Shown here: in pieces, positions 15,967 to 25,815 of the stretch
Position numbering within the stretch: the first letter of the stretch is position 1
Layout: every line of letters begins with the position of its first letter
Notes under the pieces: model-generated
Seen by the model: the letters and a program-made list of their open reading frames with translations, nothing else
Database searches by the model: none
What the model was told of the DNA's origin: nothing
Origin: Verrucomicrobiaceae bacterium UBA7681
GTDB taxonomy: Bacteria > Verrucomicrobiota > Verrucomicrobiia > Verrucomicrobiales > Verrucomicrobiaceae
DNA: 64,000 bases
Assembly: GCA_002482965.1 (NCBI GenBank)
Contig: DLGZ01000076.1
Location: 35,043 to 99,042, forward strand
Direction of reading: 5' to 3'
Program-made: the position numbers and the translations under genes

Positions 15967-18900
15967 CTAACGCCTGCGCCTAAGCAACAGCATGCCAAGA
16001 CTAAACCCCAGCAGCATCCAACGGGACGGCTCGGGAACTAGGACGATGGCGATGGTGCCATCGGTCGTGAAGTTGCTGATGTCCCAAGTGTAGCCTGAAC
16101 CTGCAATGTCGGGAAGCTCGAAGCCGCTGGCTTCATCCCCATTTCCATAGAGCCAGCCGGTGTAGCTGTAGCGGCTGTCAAAAGTGGGGAGTGATGTCAG
16201 CCCGGACCAGTCGAGGAGATTGAACACTGCCGGAGCGGTTGGGGTGAAAGCCGTGGCTGTGATGGTGAGGTTGCCATTGAACAGGAGTGATGTGGATCCT
16301 GTGCCCACGATGTTGAGCAGATCAGAAGTGCCGCCAGGATTGAGGCCGAGAATGATCGTGCTGCCCGACTGAAAATCGACGGTGCCGGAACCTGATCCCG
16401 GCTGGAAGGTGAGCGTGCCGAAGCTGCTCTGAGTGGTGTCGTCTCCAGCTAGGACTGTGGCACCGCTGGCCGCAGTGAAGCTGGAGCCTTGGATGACGCC
16501 CGTGCCAAAGAGGGTCGCACCGCTTTGGACCGTGACCTCACCCGTGCCGGTGGTGCCCATGCCTGTGAGGCCGACCTGCAGCGAGCCTGCCTCGACGAGT
16601 GTGGCACCGGTGTAGGTGTTAAATCCTCCCAAAACATAGTCTCCAGAGCCGGTCTTCGTGAGCGCCACCGTGCCTGTGCCGCTGGTGTTGTCCACGATTG
16701 AACCCAGATGATAGCCCGAGGTGTCTCCCGTGCCCACGGTCAGAGTGGTGGCAGTACCGGTGGCGTTGTTGAGGATCGTGCCACCGGGCGTGCCGGTCAA
16801 AACGCCGAAGGTGGCGTCGAAACCGTTTAGGTCCAAGAAGCTCTGGGTATTCATGGCCACTGTGGCTGTTGAGGCGATCTGGCTGGCTCCCGCCAGCTGT
16901 ACGGTGGCGCTGCCGTATGCCGCGCCAACGGTGCCGATGATCAGTTTCGTCGATACCGCCACTGCGCCGCCTGTTTTCGCCAGCACGAGCGTGCCGCTGT
17001 TCACCGTGAGCCCCGAGGAGCCGGAGAAGGTGTTGCCGGTGCTGCCGCCGAGGGTCAGCTTGCCGGTTCCGGCCTTGACCACCGCGAGGCCCGAGCCAGT
17101 CAATGCACCGTTGAAGGTGGAGTCCGGTGCCGTTTGACTCAGCACGTTGCCAATGGTGAGAAGCGAGTTGGACGTGGCGGTGACTGTGCCGCTGCCATTA
17201 AGCGCATTGATAGTCTGAGAGGTGCCCAGGACCAGGGTGTTGCCTGAGGCCACGGTTACCTGAGCGAACGTGCCTATGGCGAGGACGTTGTTGAGGTTCA
17301 GCGTGATTGCTCCCCCGGTGCCGGCCAGATTGATCTGTGTGCCATCCACCAGGCTGCTTGCTGCCGTTGCAAGTATGACGCTGCTGCTGCCCGTGCCGCT
17401 GTTTTGGAAAGTGATGGTGCGTGGCGCGATGGCTTGATCCGTCAGAGAGCCCAGAGTCAACGTCGCGTTCGCGTTGGCAGTGCTTTTCACATCGAAGGTG
17501 GGATTGCCAGGAGCCAGGGATGGCCCGCCAATGGTGACGGTGGTGAGCGTCAGCCCGATCGTGCCGCTGGTCACGTTGCTGCCTGCTTGCACGGTCAGGG
17601 TGTTCCCACCGATAATGACAGCGCCCAGAGTGAGTGTCGTGCTGCCTGCTCCAGTGGTGGCGCGGTCGATGATGATGGTCGAGTCGTCCAAAACATTCAC
17701 CGCTCCGCCCACTGTGCCGCTGGTGTTAAAGCCCAGGCTCAAGGTTCCGCCGTTCATGGCCATGGTGCCGGTGCCCACCACGGCCATGGCCGTCAGGGCC
17801 TGCAGACGCAGCGTGCCTTCATCGATCTGGTTTGTGCCGCTGCGGGCGCTGGCCGCAGCGCTGGTGACGGTCAGTGTGTTGCTGCCAAATTTGGTGAGCA
17901 GGGCATTGCCGGTGATGCCGCCCGCGTTGTTGATGAGGATGTCTCCTGTGCCGCCGATTTTGGCGTAGGAGCCCTGCACCACGGTGCCCGTGATCGTGCC
18001 AAGCGCAGAGCTGCTATTGATGATGGCACCGCCACCGTTCAGCCCCGTGCCGCTGACCGAGATAAAATTGCGGTCCGTGCTCTGCCCGTTGAGATCCACG
18101 GTGGCACCGACGCTGATCGTGACGCCGCTGGTGGTGCCCAGAGCGGTGGAGTTGCCCAGCTTCAGAATGCCTGCGCTGACAACTGTGGCACCGGTGTATG
18201 TGGAAGTTATGGGAGCCAGTGTCAGCGTGCCCAGACCGTTCTTCGTCAGCGCCAGAGTACCTGTGCCGTTGCTCAAAGTGCCGGTGAAGGTCGTGTTCAG
18301 CGGGGTGCTGCTGTTGGAGTTGCCGACGGTCAGTGTGAAGACGCCGCTGGCAGTGATCGTGCCACTGCCTGCCAATGAGCCGAAGGTCTGTGCGGCACCG
18401 ATGTTGATCACGCTGTTCCCGTTCACCGTCACCTGCGCCAGCGTGCCCAGCACGGTGGCGATGTTGAGGTTCAACGTGACACCGGCATGGGTGCCATTGT
18501 TGATGTTCACCACCGTGCCGTCCACCAGGCTGGCCATGGCCGTTCCGAGGGTGACGTTGCTGTTGGTGGTGGAGGTGCCGGTGTTGGTGAAAGTGATTGT
18601 CTTGGCCACGCCCTGGTCATTCAAAGCGCCCAGGGTCAGCGTGGTTGTGCCGTTGGTCGATGTGGTCGGGCTTTGTACATCGAAGGTGGGGTTGTCGAGC
18701 AGCGTGGTGGCTCCGAAGGCGATTCCGGCATTGGTGCTCGCGGTGGTGACATTGCTTCCTGCCTGGATGGTCAGGGTCTGCGCCCCGATGGCGAGCACTC
18801 CGAGGGTGTGAGTGAGACCGGCACCGGCGGTGAAGACATCGGAGACGATGGTGGAACTCGCCGTCACTGAGACAGGATATGCCACGACCGAAGCTGCGCT

Positions 18901-21900
18901 GCCGAGGCTTAATGTGCCGCCATTGAGAATGATCGCTGCCGCGGAGGTGCCTAGTGCTGAGGTCGAGTTGCTTATGCGCAGGGTGCCCTCGTCAATGCGG
19001 GTGGCTCCCGTGCGTGTACTCGCCAAAGCAGTGCCGCCGTTGTTGCCAAAAGTCACAGTGCCGGTGCCGGTTTTGACAAGGATGTTGTTGCCGGTCAGCA
19101 CACCGCTGGAGGTGATGTTTCCTGTGCCGCCGATGCTGGCACCGATGCCGCCCGTGCCATTTCCCAATCCAATGGTCAGCGCCCCAATGCCGGCACTCGC
19201 GACACTGTTGTTGATCAGCGCACCCCCATTGTTGATGCCCGTGCCGTTCAAGGTTGCGGTGTTGATGATGATCTTGCCGTTGAGGTCGAGCACCGAGCCC
19301 ACCTGCACGGTCGCAGCAGAAGAACTCAGGGCGGCAGCGTGGCCGAGGATCAAGGTGCCGGCGTTGATGCTGGTGGCTCCAGTGTAGGCATTGGCAACGG
19401 TCAGCGTTAGTGAGCCTGCGCCGTTTTTGGTCAAGCCGCCGGTGGTGGTATTGTTGATCGCAACCTGAATGCTCAGACTGTCGCCCGCCGCGTCCGTGCC
19501 AATCACTAGGTCACCACTGCCAGCGGTGGTCAGGCCGGTGGCGGAGCCTCCGTTTGCGATCACCGCCGCCACGCCGCCGGTGACCAAAATACCACCGGCG
19601 GTGTTCGCGCCGTTGTTGATCGAGAGCAGGATGCCTGTGCCGAGGGTCAAGGTGTCACCGCCCGAGAATTTCAAGCCTGCGTTGACGATGGCTGAACTCG
19701 TTTGAGCAAAGGATCCGCTGATCAGGTAGGGATTGAGATTTCCTGCGGTCAGACTGCTGGTGGCGGTGATGGTGGCCGCCGCTCCGACAAGCCCTGCGGT
19801 GGAAGAGGCAAAATCAGCACCGTTGTAGGTGATGCGTGCATCTATAATACCATTCGTGTTGGTGCTGCCGGTGATGGTCACACTGGTGTTTGCAGGCGAT
19901 ACAATGTTGAGTCCCGAGCCCAGTGCCGGGACCGCGAGGGAGGTGAAGGTCAGCTCATTCGTGCCAGAGGCAGGTGCATCCACCTGCAGCGCACCGCTGC
20001 CGGAGGCGAGTGTGAGAGCGCCGAAGGCCTGCGTGCTGGCGGCGGTGGCTCCGCCGTATTCAAAGGTGCCGCTGCCGGTGTAGGTCAAACCTGGCACGGC
20101 GACAGAGCTCCAGCTTCCTGTGGTGCCATCGCCGAGTTTCAAGGTTCCTGCATTGATCGAGATGGCTCCAGTGCTGGTGTTCACGCCGAGAAGGGTCCAG
20201 GTGCCGGTGCCGTTCTTGGTCAGTGTTCCTGTGGTGGTGCCGATGATGCTGGAGATGCTGCCATCTCCCGAGCCCGCGAGGATCAAGCCGATGCCTGCGC
20301 CTGTGATTGTCCCCGCATTCGTGAGATTGAGCGTGCCGCTGTCTGAGGCGATGGTGACTGCGGAAGTGGCAAGGGTGAGCAGGCCGGTGAAGTTGTTCAC
20401 GCCACTGACATTGACGAAGGCACCGGTCTGAATGTGGATGCCGTTGGAGCCAGCAAAGCCTGAGCCGCCGTTGAGGGTCAGCTTTTCCGCCGCCGTGGTG
20501 ATGCCACCCTCAATTTGCAAGGTGCCGCCGTTGGTGACGGAGGTGGTGCCGGCAGTCGAACCCAGGGCGTTCGCGCTGCGGATGTTCAGGATGCCGGAAC
20601 TGACGGTGGTGCTGCCGGTGTAGGAATTGTCACCCGCCAGGATCAGGGTGCCAAGTGCGGTCTGGGTGGCATTGCCGGCCACGATGCCGCCGATGTTTGT
20701 ACCCTGGGTCACATTCCCGCTGATGGTGAGCTGGTCGGTCACACTGGTGATGGCCATGGTGCGGGTGGCCGCCACTCCTGTTCCTGTCAGTTGGAGCGTG
20801 CTGCTGCTGCTGATGGTACTGACCCCGAAGAATGTCATCGTTCCGCCTGTCTGATTGATGGTCAGAGTGCCGCTGCCTGTGATCGTGGTGCCAAAGGAAG
20901 AGGAAAGGGTGAGCACGGTTAGATTGAAGCCGTTCAGATCCAGGGTCGAACCCGCATTCAGTGTCAGTGCCGTTAAAAGTGGAGTGGCCTGGTCACTGGC
21001 ACCGAGGCGCAGGGTGGCATTGCCCGCAGTGGCACTGGCAGAATTCCCGATGGTGAGGACGCTGCCGCTGATAGCAATGGCACCGCCGGTCTTCGCCAGG
21101 ACCAGGGTGCCCGAGCTGATCGTCGTCGCACCGGTATAAGTGTTCGAATCGCTCCCGTCCAGTGTCAGCGTGCCGAGCCCCAGTTTGGTCAGTGCAAGTG
21201 TCCCTGTGCCGTTGGACAGCACGCCGCTGAAATGGGTGTCCGGAAGCGTGTAGCTCAGAGCGTTGCCGACGGTCAGAATGTAGGTGCCGGTGGTGGTGAC
21301 GGTGCCGCTGCCCGCGAGCGAGCCGAAAGTCTGCGCAGCGCCGAGACTGAGAGTGTTGCCGGAAGCGATGTTCACTTGCGCCAGCGTGCCCAGTCCGCTC
21401 GCCACATTTAGATTCAGCGTCAGCGCTCCGCCTGTGTTCGCCAGATTCACCGTCGTGCCATCGACCAAGCTGGTTGCACCTGCTCCCAGTGTGATCGTGC
21501 TGGCCGCCGTGCCGCTGTTTTGAAAGGTGATTGTGCTTGGCGAGATGCCTTGATCGGTGAAGGCTCCCAAAGTGAGGGTTAGCGCGGCGTTTGCTGAACT
21601 CTGCACATCGAAGGTCGGGTTGCCGGGCTGCATGGAGACTCCACCAATGCTGACCGCGCCAAGCGTCAGGCCGATCGTGCCGCTGGTGACGTTGTCACCC
21701 GCTTTCACCGTTAAGGTATTGGTGCCAAGGGTCAGTGTGCTCAGGGTGGTGACGGTACCGCCTGCACCTGAAGTGGCGCGGTCAGCGATGATCGTGCTGT
21801 CTTTGAGGAGGTTGACCACATTGGTGAAGGTGGTGGTGGCGTCAAAACCCAGGCTCAGAGTGCCGCCATTAAGCGCGAAAGATCCTGTGCCAACGGGAGC

Positions 21901-24609
21901 GATGGAGGCCGCTGTCGCCTGCAGCCTCAGGGTGCCGGCGTCGATCTGGGTTGTTCCGGTGCGCGCGCTCGTCGTCGTTGAGTCGATCACGGTGAGCGTG
22001 CCGCTGCCGGTTTTGGTCAGCAGCACGTTGCCGGTGATGCCGGTGGCGTTGCTGATGGTGATGTTGCCGGAGCCGCCAATGCTTGCAGAGGTGGCCAGCG
22101 CAGTCGTGCCTGTGACAATGGCCGTTGTACCGCTGCTGTTGATGAGAGCGCCAAAGCTGCCGACGCCTGCACCATTGATGGAAATGAAGCTGCGGTCTGT
22201 GGATTGCCCGTTGAGATCCACCGTTCCTCCGGCACTGATGATGATGCCGCTTGTCGCCCCGCCTGCGGCGGTGCTTGCCAGCTTGAGAGTGCCTGCGCTT
22301 ACTGTCGTTGAACCTGTGTAGGTGTTGTTGCCGCCGAAGATCAGCGTGCCTGTGCCGATCTTGCTTAGGGCACCTGCGCCGGTGAGGGCGGCATTGACCG
22401 TGACGGTGCCTGCCCCTCCAAAGGTGATGACGGAGGAATAGGAGATGACGCTGGAGGCCTGAATCGTGAGCGTAGCGGCGGCGTCTGCGGCGATCATGAA
22501 CATGGCATTCTGCGCGATGGTTCCGGTGATGAAGTTGTCGCCGCTGAGGCTGCGGATGGCACCGTTGTTTGCATCGCCAAAACCGCCGATGGCCGCGAGG
22601 GCGCGGCTGATGGTGACGCCCCCGGAAAGCGCCAAGGTGGCTCCGTCCACCACGGTGACCGTCCCTGAAGTGCCCAGCGCTCCGTTGCTGCGGACTTCCA
22701 AAATGCCGCTGGAAATCTGGGTGCCGCCGGTGTGCGCGTTGGTTCCGGTCAGCACGGTGCGTGATCCTGGTGCGCCATTGATCACCAACGTGACAATGCC
22801 CGTGCCGTTGTTGGCGAGGTTGGAGTTGATGGTCAGCAGCTCGGTGGTCGAGTTGTTGGTGAGGAAGAGCTGCCCGGCGGTGTTGGTCACCGTGCCGCCG
22901 GCGGAAAGCGTGCTGGTCAAGCCTGTGGTTCCCACCGTCAGGCTGCGCGCGCCGTTGACCAGTTGAATCCCTCCCTGCGTGCCCAGACGCAGCGTCTGAC
23001 CGGTGCCCAGGGAAATTTGTCGGTCCGTGGATATGTCGGCCATGGACACCGTATTTAGGAAGGTGGTGCCTGCCCCGACTGTCAGCGCACCGGTGGAACT
23101 GCTGGTGATGCCCACATTGGAGGTGGCGGTAAAAGGCGTGGTGCTCAGGCTGCTCCCGGTGGTGTAGAAGATGTCACCTAAGTAGCCGTTCCCCAACATT
23201 CCACCAGCGGGCAGCGCCCAGCTCCGGCTGCCATTGCTGCCGTTGTAGGTCAGCCAGGGACCGACGAAACCATCTGCCTGTGCCGTGGTGATGGAACCGG
23301 AGGTCGGTGCGACAACGGCCAGCGTGGCATTCACATCGGTGTGTGTGATCGCGCCAAAGCTAAGATTGACCGTTCCTCCGACTCCCGAATAGAGCTCGAG
23401 GGAGCTGTGCGTGCCGCTGACAGTCACATTGCCAAGCCGCTGGCTGTTTGTCTGACCGTCCTTGCCCATGAGTCGCAGGACGCTGACGGAGTTCCCTCCG
23501 ATGAAGTTCAGATTTCCCGGGGTGGCGAGACCATTGTAAAGAATGTCGTTCTGGGGCGAGGTAGCTGCTGTGAAATCAAGGATGGTGACGCCGCCGGAGT
23601 AGCTGCTGAGAGCACGGCCTAGAGTCGTGGCCCCTCCATAGGTGTTGGCGGCGGCGAGTGTCAGGGTGCCGTCGCCGCGGGTGAAGGCAAAACGGGTGAA
23701 GCCGTAATTGTTGCCGCCATCGGTGATCGCTGAGTTGATGAGAATGCCGGTCGTTGCGAATGCTCCGCTAAAGTTGGTGTGCACGCCTGCATCCGCTGTG
23801 AGGGTGATGCCGCCGGACACGATGGTGTTGTTGGCGGTGAAGCGGATGGCTCCATAGGAGGTGCTGGTGAAGAGGAGGCTGTTGCCATAGCCCGCCAGGG
23901 AAAACGACTGGGTGTAGTTGGCGTTGGTGCCGCCAAGCACGACTGAGCCGCCCGCCTCCACTATAACGCCGCTGACATACTGCACGGTGTTGGGTGTGAC
24001 GAGCGTGGCATAAATGCTGCCTCCAATGGTGAGTGTGCCAGTCAGGTCAGGGTTGGTTGCCATACCCAGCGTGATGTACTGAAAGGTCGTGCCGCTGCCA
24101 TATTTCTGAATGCGCAGGTTACTGCCCTTGAGGCGGAGATTGCTGCCTAACTGGACGAATTGAGAACCGCCGGAGGAGAGGTTTTCCATTTGAATGAGCC
24201 CATTGGTGCCAAAGTCGAGGATGCGTCCTGCCACGTCCCCCTGCAGCGTGTAGATGTTGTAGCTGGTTGGCGTGGTGGTGAAGCCGCGGAAGTTTAGCGT
24301 GCCAAGCTGAATGTCCGTCTGCACCGTGATCGTGATTGGGGCAGTGGAGGTGCCCGTGGTGGTGATCACGCCGCCTCCGATGTCCGCAATGGCCGTGGTG
24401 GAGTTGACCCAGGATGTGTTGGTCGAGCCGTCAAGCCAGTTGGTGTTGGAAGTGTTCCAGACACCGCTGCCATTTTGCTGTCCGCCTGTGGCGGTGTTGG
24501 CATCCCAAGTCAGTGTCTGGGCAGCCGCAGTGAGGTGGGTCAGCCAAAACACTGGGATCCACAGTTGGCATATTCGACGTGAGAGGCAAACAAAGGTGTG
24601 GTGTTGCAT
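15967..24609 (-). CDS. Giant autotransporter-type beta-strand-repeat protein with PEP-CTERM tail (2880 aa)
   Basis: A 2880-residue exported protein starting at the ATG at 24609, with an N-terminal signal region (residues 1-31, ending in LTAAAQ). The body is built of many autotransporter-associated beta-strand repeats (GTGTLIFGGNNTYTGST, then VSAGTLKL). On top of these, a longer unit recurs three times, around nucleotides 16800-18070, 18180-19250 and 21100-22250. Each carries PTFDVQS or PTFDVKS, DQ(G/A)..., a SLVDGT block and an AQV.V.(S)GN block. The C-terminus has VPEPSRW, a hydrophobic helix and RRRR, a PEP-CTERM signal for exosortase sorting. It is probably a cell-surface or matrix protein; ligand unknown. 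It is a paralogue of the 1505-residue protein downstream and has element B directly upstream. Confidence 0.92.
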   Translation of the reverse strand: MQHHTFVCLSRRICQLWIPVFWLTHLTAAAQTLTWDANTATGGQQNGSGVWNTSNTNWLDGSTNTSWVNSTTAIADIGGGVITTTGTSTAPITITVQTDIQLGTLNFRGFTTTPTSYNIYTLQGDVAGRILDFGTNGLIQMENLSSGGSQFVQLGSNLRLKGSNLRIQKYGSGTTFQYITLGMATNPDLTGTLTIGGSIYATLVTPNTVQYVSGVIVEAGGSVVLGGTNANYTQSFSLAGYGNSLLFTSTSYGAIRFTANNTIVSGGITLTADAGVHTNFSGAFATTGILINSAITDGGNNYGFTRFAFTRGDGTLTLAAANTYGGATTLGRALSSYSGGVTILDFTAATSPQNDILYNGLATPGNLNFIGGNSVSVLRLMGKDGQTNSQRLGNVTVSGTHSSLELYSGVGGTVNLSFGAITHTDVNATLAVVAPTSGSITTAQADGFVGPWLTYNGSNGSRSWALPAGGMLGNGYLGDIFYTTGSSLSTTPFTATSNVGITSSSTGALTVGAGTTFLNTVSMADISTDRQISLGTGQTLRLGTQGGIQLVNGARSLTVGTTGLTSTLSAGGTVTNTAGQLFLTNNSTTELLTINSNLANNGTGIVTLVINGAPGSRTVLTGTNAHTGGTQISSGILEVRSNGALGTSGTVTVVDGATLALSGGVTISRALAAIGGFGDANNGAIRSLSGDNFITGTIAQNAMFMIAADAAATLTIQASSVISYSSVITFGGAGTVTVNAALTGAGALSKIGTGTLIFGGNNTYTGSTTVSAGTLKLASTAAGGATSGIIISAGGTVDLNGQSTDRSFISINGAGVGSFGALINSSGTTAIVTGTTALATSASIGGSGNITISNATGITGNVLLTKTGSGTLTVIDSTTTSARTGTTQIDAGTLRLQATAASIAPVGTGSFALNGGTLSLGFDATTTFTNVVNLLKDSTIIADRATSGAGGTVTTLSTLTLGTNTLTVKAGDNVTSGTIGLTLGAVSIGGVSMQPGNPTFDVQSSANAALTLTLGAFTDQGISPSTITFQNSGTAASTITLGAGATSLVDGTTVNLANTGGALTLNLNVASGLGTLAQVNIASGNTLSLGAAQTFGSLAGSGTVTTTGTYILTVGNALSYTLPDTHFSGVLSNGTGTLALTKLGLGTLTLDGSDSNTYTGATTISSGTLVLAKTGGAIAISGSVLTIGNSASATAGNATLRLGASDQATPLLTALTLNAGSTLDLNGFNLTVLTLSSSFGTTITGSGTLTINQTGGTMTFFGVSTISSSSTLQLTGTGVAATRTMAITSVTDQLTISGNVTQGTNIGGIVAGNATQTALGTLILAGDNSYTGSTTVSSGILNIRSANALGSTAGTTSVTNGGTLQIEGGITTAAEKLTLNGGSGFAGSNGIHIQTGAFVNVSGVNNFTGLLTLATSAVTIASDSGTLNLTNAGTITGAGIGLILAGSGDGSISSIIGTTTGTLTKNGTGTWTLLGVNTSTGAISINAGTLKLGDGTTGSWSSVAVPGLTYTGSGTFEYGGATAASTQAFGALTLASGSGALQVDAPASGTNELTFTSLAVPALGSGLNIVSPANTSVTITGSTNTNGIIDARITYNGADFASSTAGLVGAAATITATSSLTAGNLNPYLISGSFAQTSSAIVNAGLKFSGGDTLTLGTGILLSINNGANTAGGILVTGGVAAVIANGGSATGLTTAGSGDLVIGTDAAGDSLSIQVAINNTTTGGLTKNGAGSLTLTVANAYTGATSINAGTLILGHAAALSSSAATVQVGSVLDLNGKIIINTATLNGTGINNGGALINNSVASAGIGALTIGLGNGTGGIGASIGGTGNITSSGVLTGNNILVKTGTGTVTFGNNGGTALASTRTGATRIDEGTLRISNSTSALGTSAAAIILNGGTLSLGSAASVVAYPVSVTASSTIVSDVFTAGAGLTHTLGVLAIGAQTLTIQAGSNVTTASTNAGIAFGATTLLDNPTFDVQSPTTSTNGTTTLTLGALNDQGVAKTITFTNTGTSTTNSNVTLGTAMASLVDGTVVNINNGTHAGVTLNLNIATVLGTLAQVTVNGNSVINIGAAQTFGSLAGSGTITASGVFTLTVGNSNSSTPLNTTFTGTLSNGTGTLALTKNGLGTLTLAPITSTYTGATVVSAGILKLGNSTALGTTSGVTISVGATVDLNGQSTDRNFISVSGTGLNGGGAIINSSSALGTITGTVVQGSYAKIGGTGDILINNAGGITGNALLTKFGSNTLTVTSAAASARSGTNQIDEGTLRLQALTAMAVVGTGTMAMNGGTLSLGFNTSGTVGGAVNVLDDSTIIIDRATTGAGSTTLTLGAVIIGGNTLTVQAGSNVTSGTIGLTLTTVTIGGPSLAPGNPTFDVKSTANANATLTLGSLTDQAIAPRTITFQNSGTGSSSVILATAASSLVDGTQINLAGTGGAITLNLNNVLAIGTFAQVTVASGNTLVLGTSQTINALNGSGTVTATSNSLLTIGNVLSQTAPDSTFNGALTGSGLAVVKAGTGKLTLGGSTGNTFSGSSGLTVNSGTLVLAKTGGAVAVSTKLIIGTVGAAYGSATVQLAGASQIASTATVAMNTQSFLDLNGFDATFGVLTGTPGGTILNNATGTATTLTVGTGDTSGYHLGSIVDNTSGTGTVALTKTGSGDYVLGGFNTYTGATLVEAGSLQVGLTGMGTTGTGEVTVQSGATLFGTGVIQGSSFTAASGATVLAGDDTTQSSFGTLTFQPGSGSGTVDFQSGSTIILGLNPGGTSDLLNIVGTGSTSLLFNGNLTITATAFTPTAPAVFNLLDWSGLTSLPTFDSRYSYTGWLYGNGDEASGFELPDIAGSGYTWDISNFTTDGTIAIVLVPEPSRWMLLGFSLGMLLLRRRR

Positions 24610-24639
24610 AAATGGAAGCTTTATTCAGCTCCCCTTTGC

Positions 24640-24709
24640 TAAGCACCCGAGAGACCACTCCCGAATTCATGCAGACCCCGAATCGCGCAAAGAAGACACT
24701 ATTTGTGCG
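24640..24709 (-). promoter_or_regulatory. 70-base conserved upstream element, copy B
   Basis: Read towards the 2880-residue gene, it contains GCACAAA, CTTTGCGC, GGGGTCTGCAT, then 11 bases, TGGTCTC, 5 bases and TGCTTA. The GG-N10-GC core lies about 34 bases before the ATG, a workable distance for a sigma-54 promoter. The GCGCACAAA and TCTTTGCGC boxes form an imperfect dyad that could be an activator site. Copies A and C have the same spacing. Confidence 0.7.
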
Positions 24710-24755
24710 CCGGACGGTGAGGACTCAAAGATGGCATGCACATAAGCATGCGCGG

Positions 24756-25667
24756 TTATTTGGTCATGGCCGGGCGTGGACGCGGATAAGCGATTTCAGT
24801 GCGCTGGTCTGGATGCTTTGCTCCCGGTTTTTTCTGTTCAGTGGCGGTGACGCGGGAGAGAAATTGCAGCCGGCTGCTGCTGGTGCCGGAGCCTCGAAGT
24901 TCTTCGAGAAGTTCATCAACTCCCTCGAGCACGCATGTAGGCTGGTAGACGTAATTTCGCAGATCTTCGAGGCGTGTGGAACCGGTCAGTACCAGGCAGG
25001 CCTGCATGCCGACCTCGATGGCACCGCGGATGTCCGTCTCCATCGTGTCACCCACCATCATCACTTCTTCGGTGTGGCGCTGCAGCAGCCGCCGGGCGCG
25101 CTGGAACATGTACGGGTTGGGTTTGCCGAGGAAATAGGCGCGCTGGCCCGTGCTGGCTTCCAGATAGGCGGCCAGCGCACCCGCGCCGGGACGGGTGACT
25201 TCCTTTTTGACCGGGCACCAGTTGTCCGGGTTGGTGGCCACCAGCCGCGCACCCTTCTCGATGAGTTCATGGGCTTTGGAGAGTTTTTCCGTGGATTGCA
25301 TGCCTTCGCCAACAACCACGTAGGTGGGCCGGATCGAATCATTGGGGATGCCCGCTTTCTGTAGAGCGAGTGTCAGCCCGGCATCCCCCATGACAAAGGC
25401 GGTGCAGCAAGGATGGTTCTCCGCCAGAAACTCGGCGGTGTTCATGGCGGCGGTGTAAAAATGCCGTGATGAGATGCCGTGGATGCCCAGATGGTTGAGT
25501 TTGACGACCAGGTCTTCGGGAGTGGGAGCGGAGTTGTTGGTGACAAAGACGAAGGGTGTCGAAGTCTCAATGAGATGATGAATGAATTCCGCCGCTTTGG
25601 GCAGCAGCTGGTTTTCACGGTAGATCACACCGTCCATGTCGATCAGCAGTCCTTTAGTTTGATGCAT
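24756..25667 (-). CDS. HAD-superfamily phosphatase, NagD/p-nitrophenyl-phosphatase type (HAD-IIA)
   Basis: A 303-residue protein from the ATG at 25667, chosen because motif I follows at once; the frame is open farther upstream. It has HAD motif I (LLIDMDGVIY, nucleophile and acid/base Asp), motif II (VFVTNNSAPT), a large C2 cap of the NagD type, the KPNPYMF block and motif IV (MVGDTMETDIRGA). Such enzymes hydrolyse sugar or nucleotide phosphates in the cytoplasm. Past about residue 265 there is a basic/polar tail (ATEQKKPGAKHPDQRTEIA) absent from typical members. It lies between the PEP-CTERM genes and an araC gene, and element C is 72 bases upstream of its ATG. Confidence 0.9.
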   Translation of the reverse strand: MHQTKGLLIDMDGVIYRENQLLPKAAEFIHHLIETSTPFVFVTNNSAPTPEDLVVKLNHLGIHGISSRHFYTAAMNTAEFLAENHPCCTAFVMGDAGLTLALQKAGIPNDSIRPTYVVVGEGMQSTEKLSKAHELIEKGARLVATNPDNWCPVKKEVTRPGAGALAAYLEASTGQRAYFLGKPNPYMFQRARRLLQRHTEEVMMVGDTMETDIRGAIEVGMQACLVLTGSTRLEDLRNYVYQPTCVLEGVDELLEELRGSGTSSSRLQFLSRVTATEQKKPGAKHPDQRTEIAYPRPRPAMTK

Positions 25668-25738
25668 GGCTTTAGAGGGGGGTAAGGTTTGGAGCGTGGT
25701 GCATAGAACTGTCTGCATGCTCCTATGGACTCTTGCTT

Positions 25739-25808
25739 TAAGCATTAGGGAGACCAGCACTCCAACCATGCAGACCCCAAATTGTGCAAAGCAGACGCTC
25801 TTTGTGCT
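25739..25808 (-). promoter_or_regulatory. 70-base conserved upstream element, copy C
   Basis: The third copy, lying between the end of the araC gene and the start of the HAD gene and pointing at the HAD gene. It keeps the GCACAAA, CTTTGCAC, GGGGTCTGCAT, TGGTCTC and TGCTTA boxes at the spacing of copies A and B. The core is about 75 bases from the HAD start codon. Its presence suggests that the phosphatase is co-regulated with the PEP-CTERM proteins, or that the element was copied with a lost surface gene. Confidence 0.65.
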
Positions 25809-25815
25809 CTCTGCT

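Noticed and set aside
17404..22966. Many forward open frames of 60-324 residues rich in Gly, Val or Ala
   Set aside because: Antisense to the 2880-residue repeat gene; compositional effect, no starts with domain content.
11333..24609. An autotransporter (type V) beta-barrel was looked for in both giant proteins
   Set aside because: The C-termini end in PEP-CTERM signals, not barrels; the autotransporter name refers only to the repeat motif.
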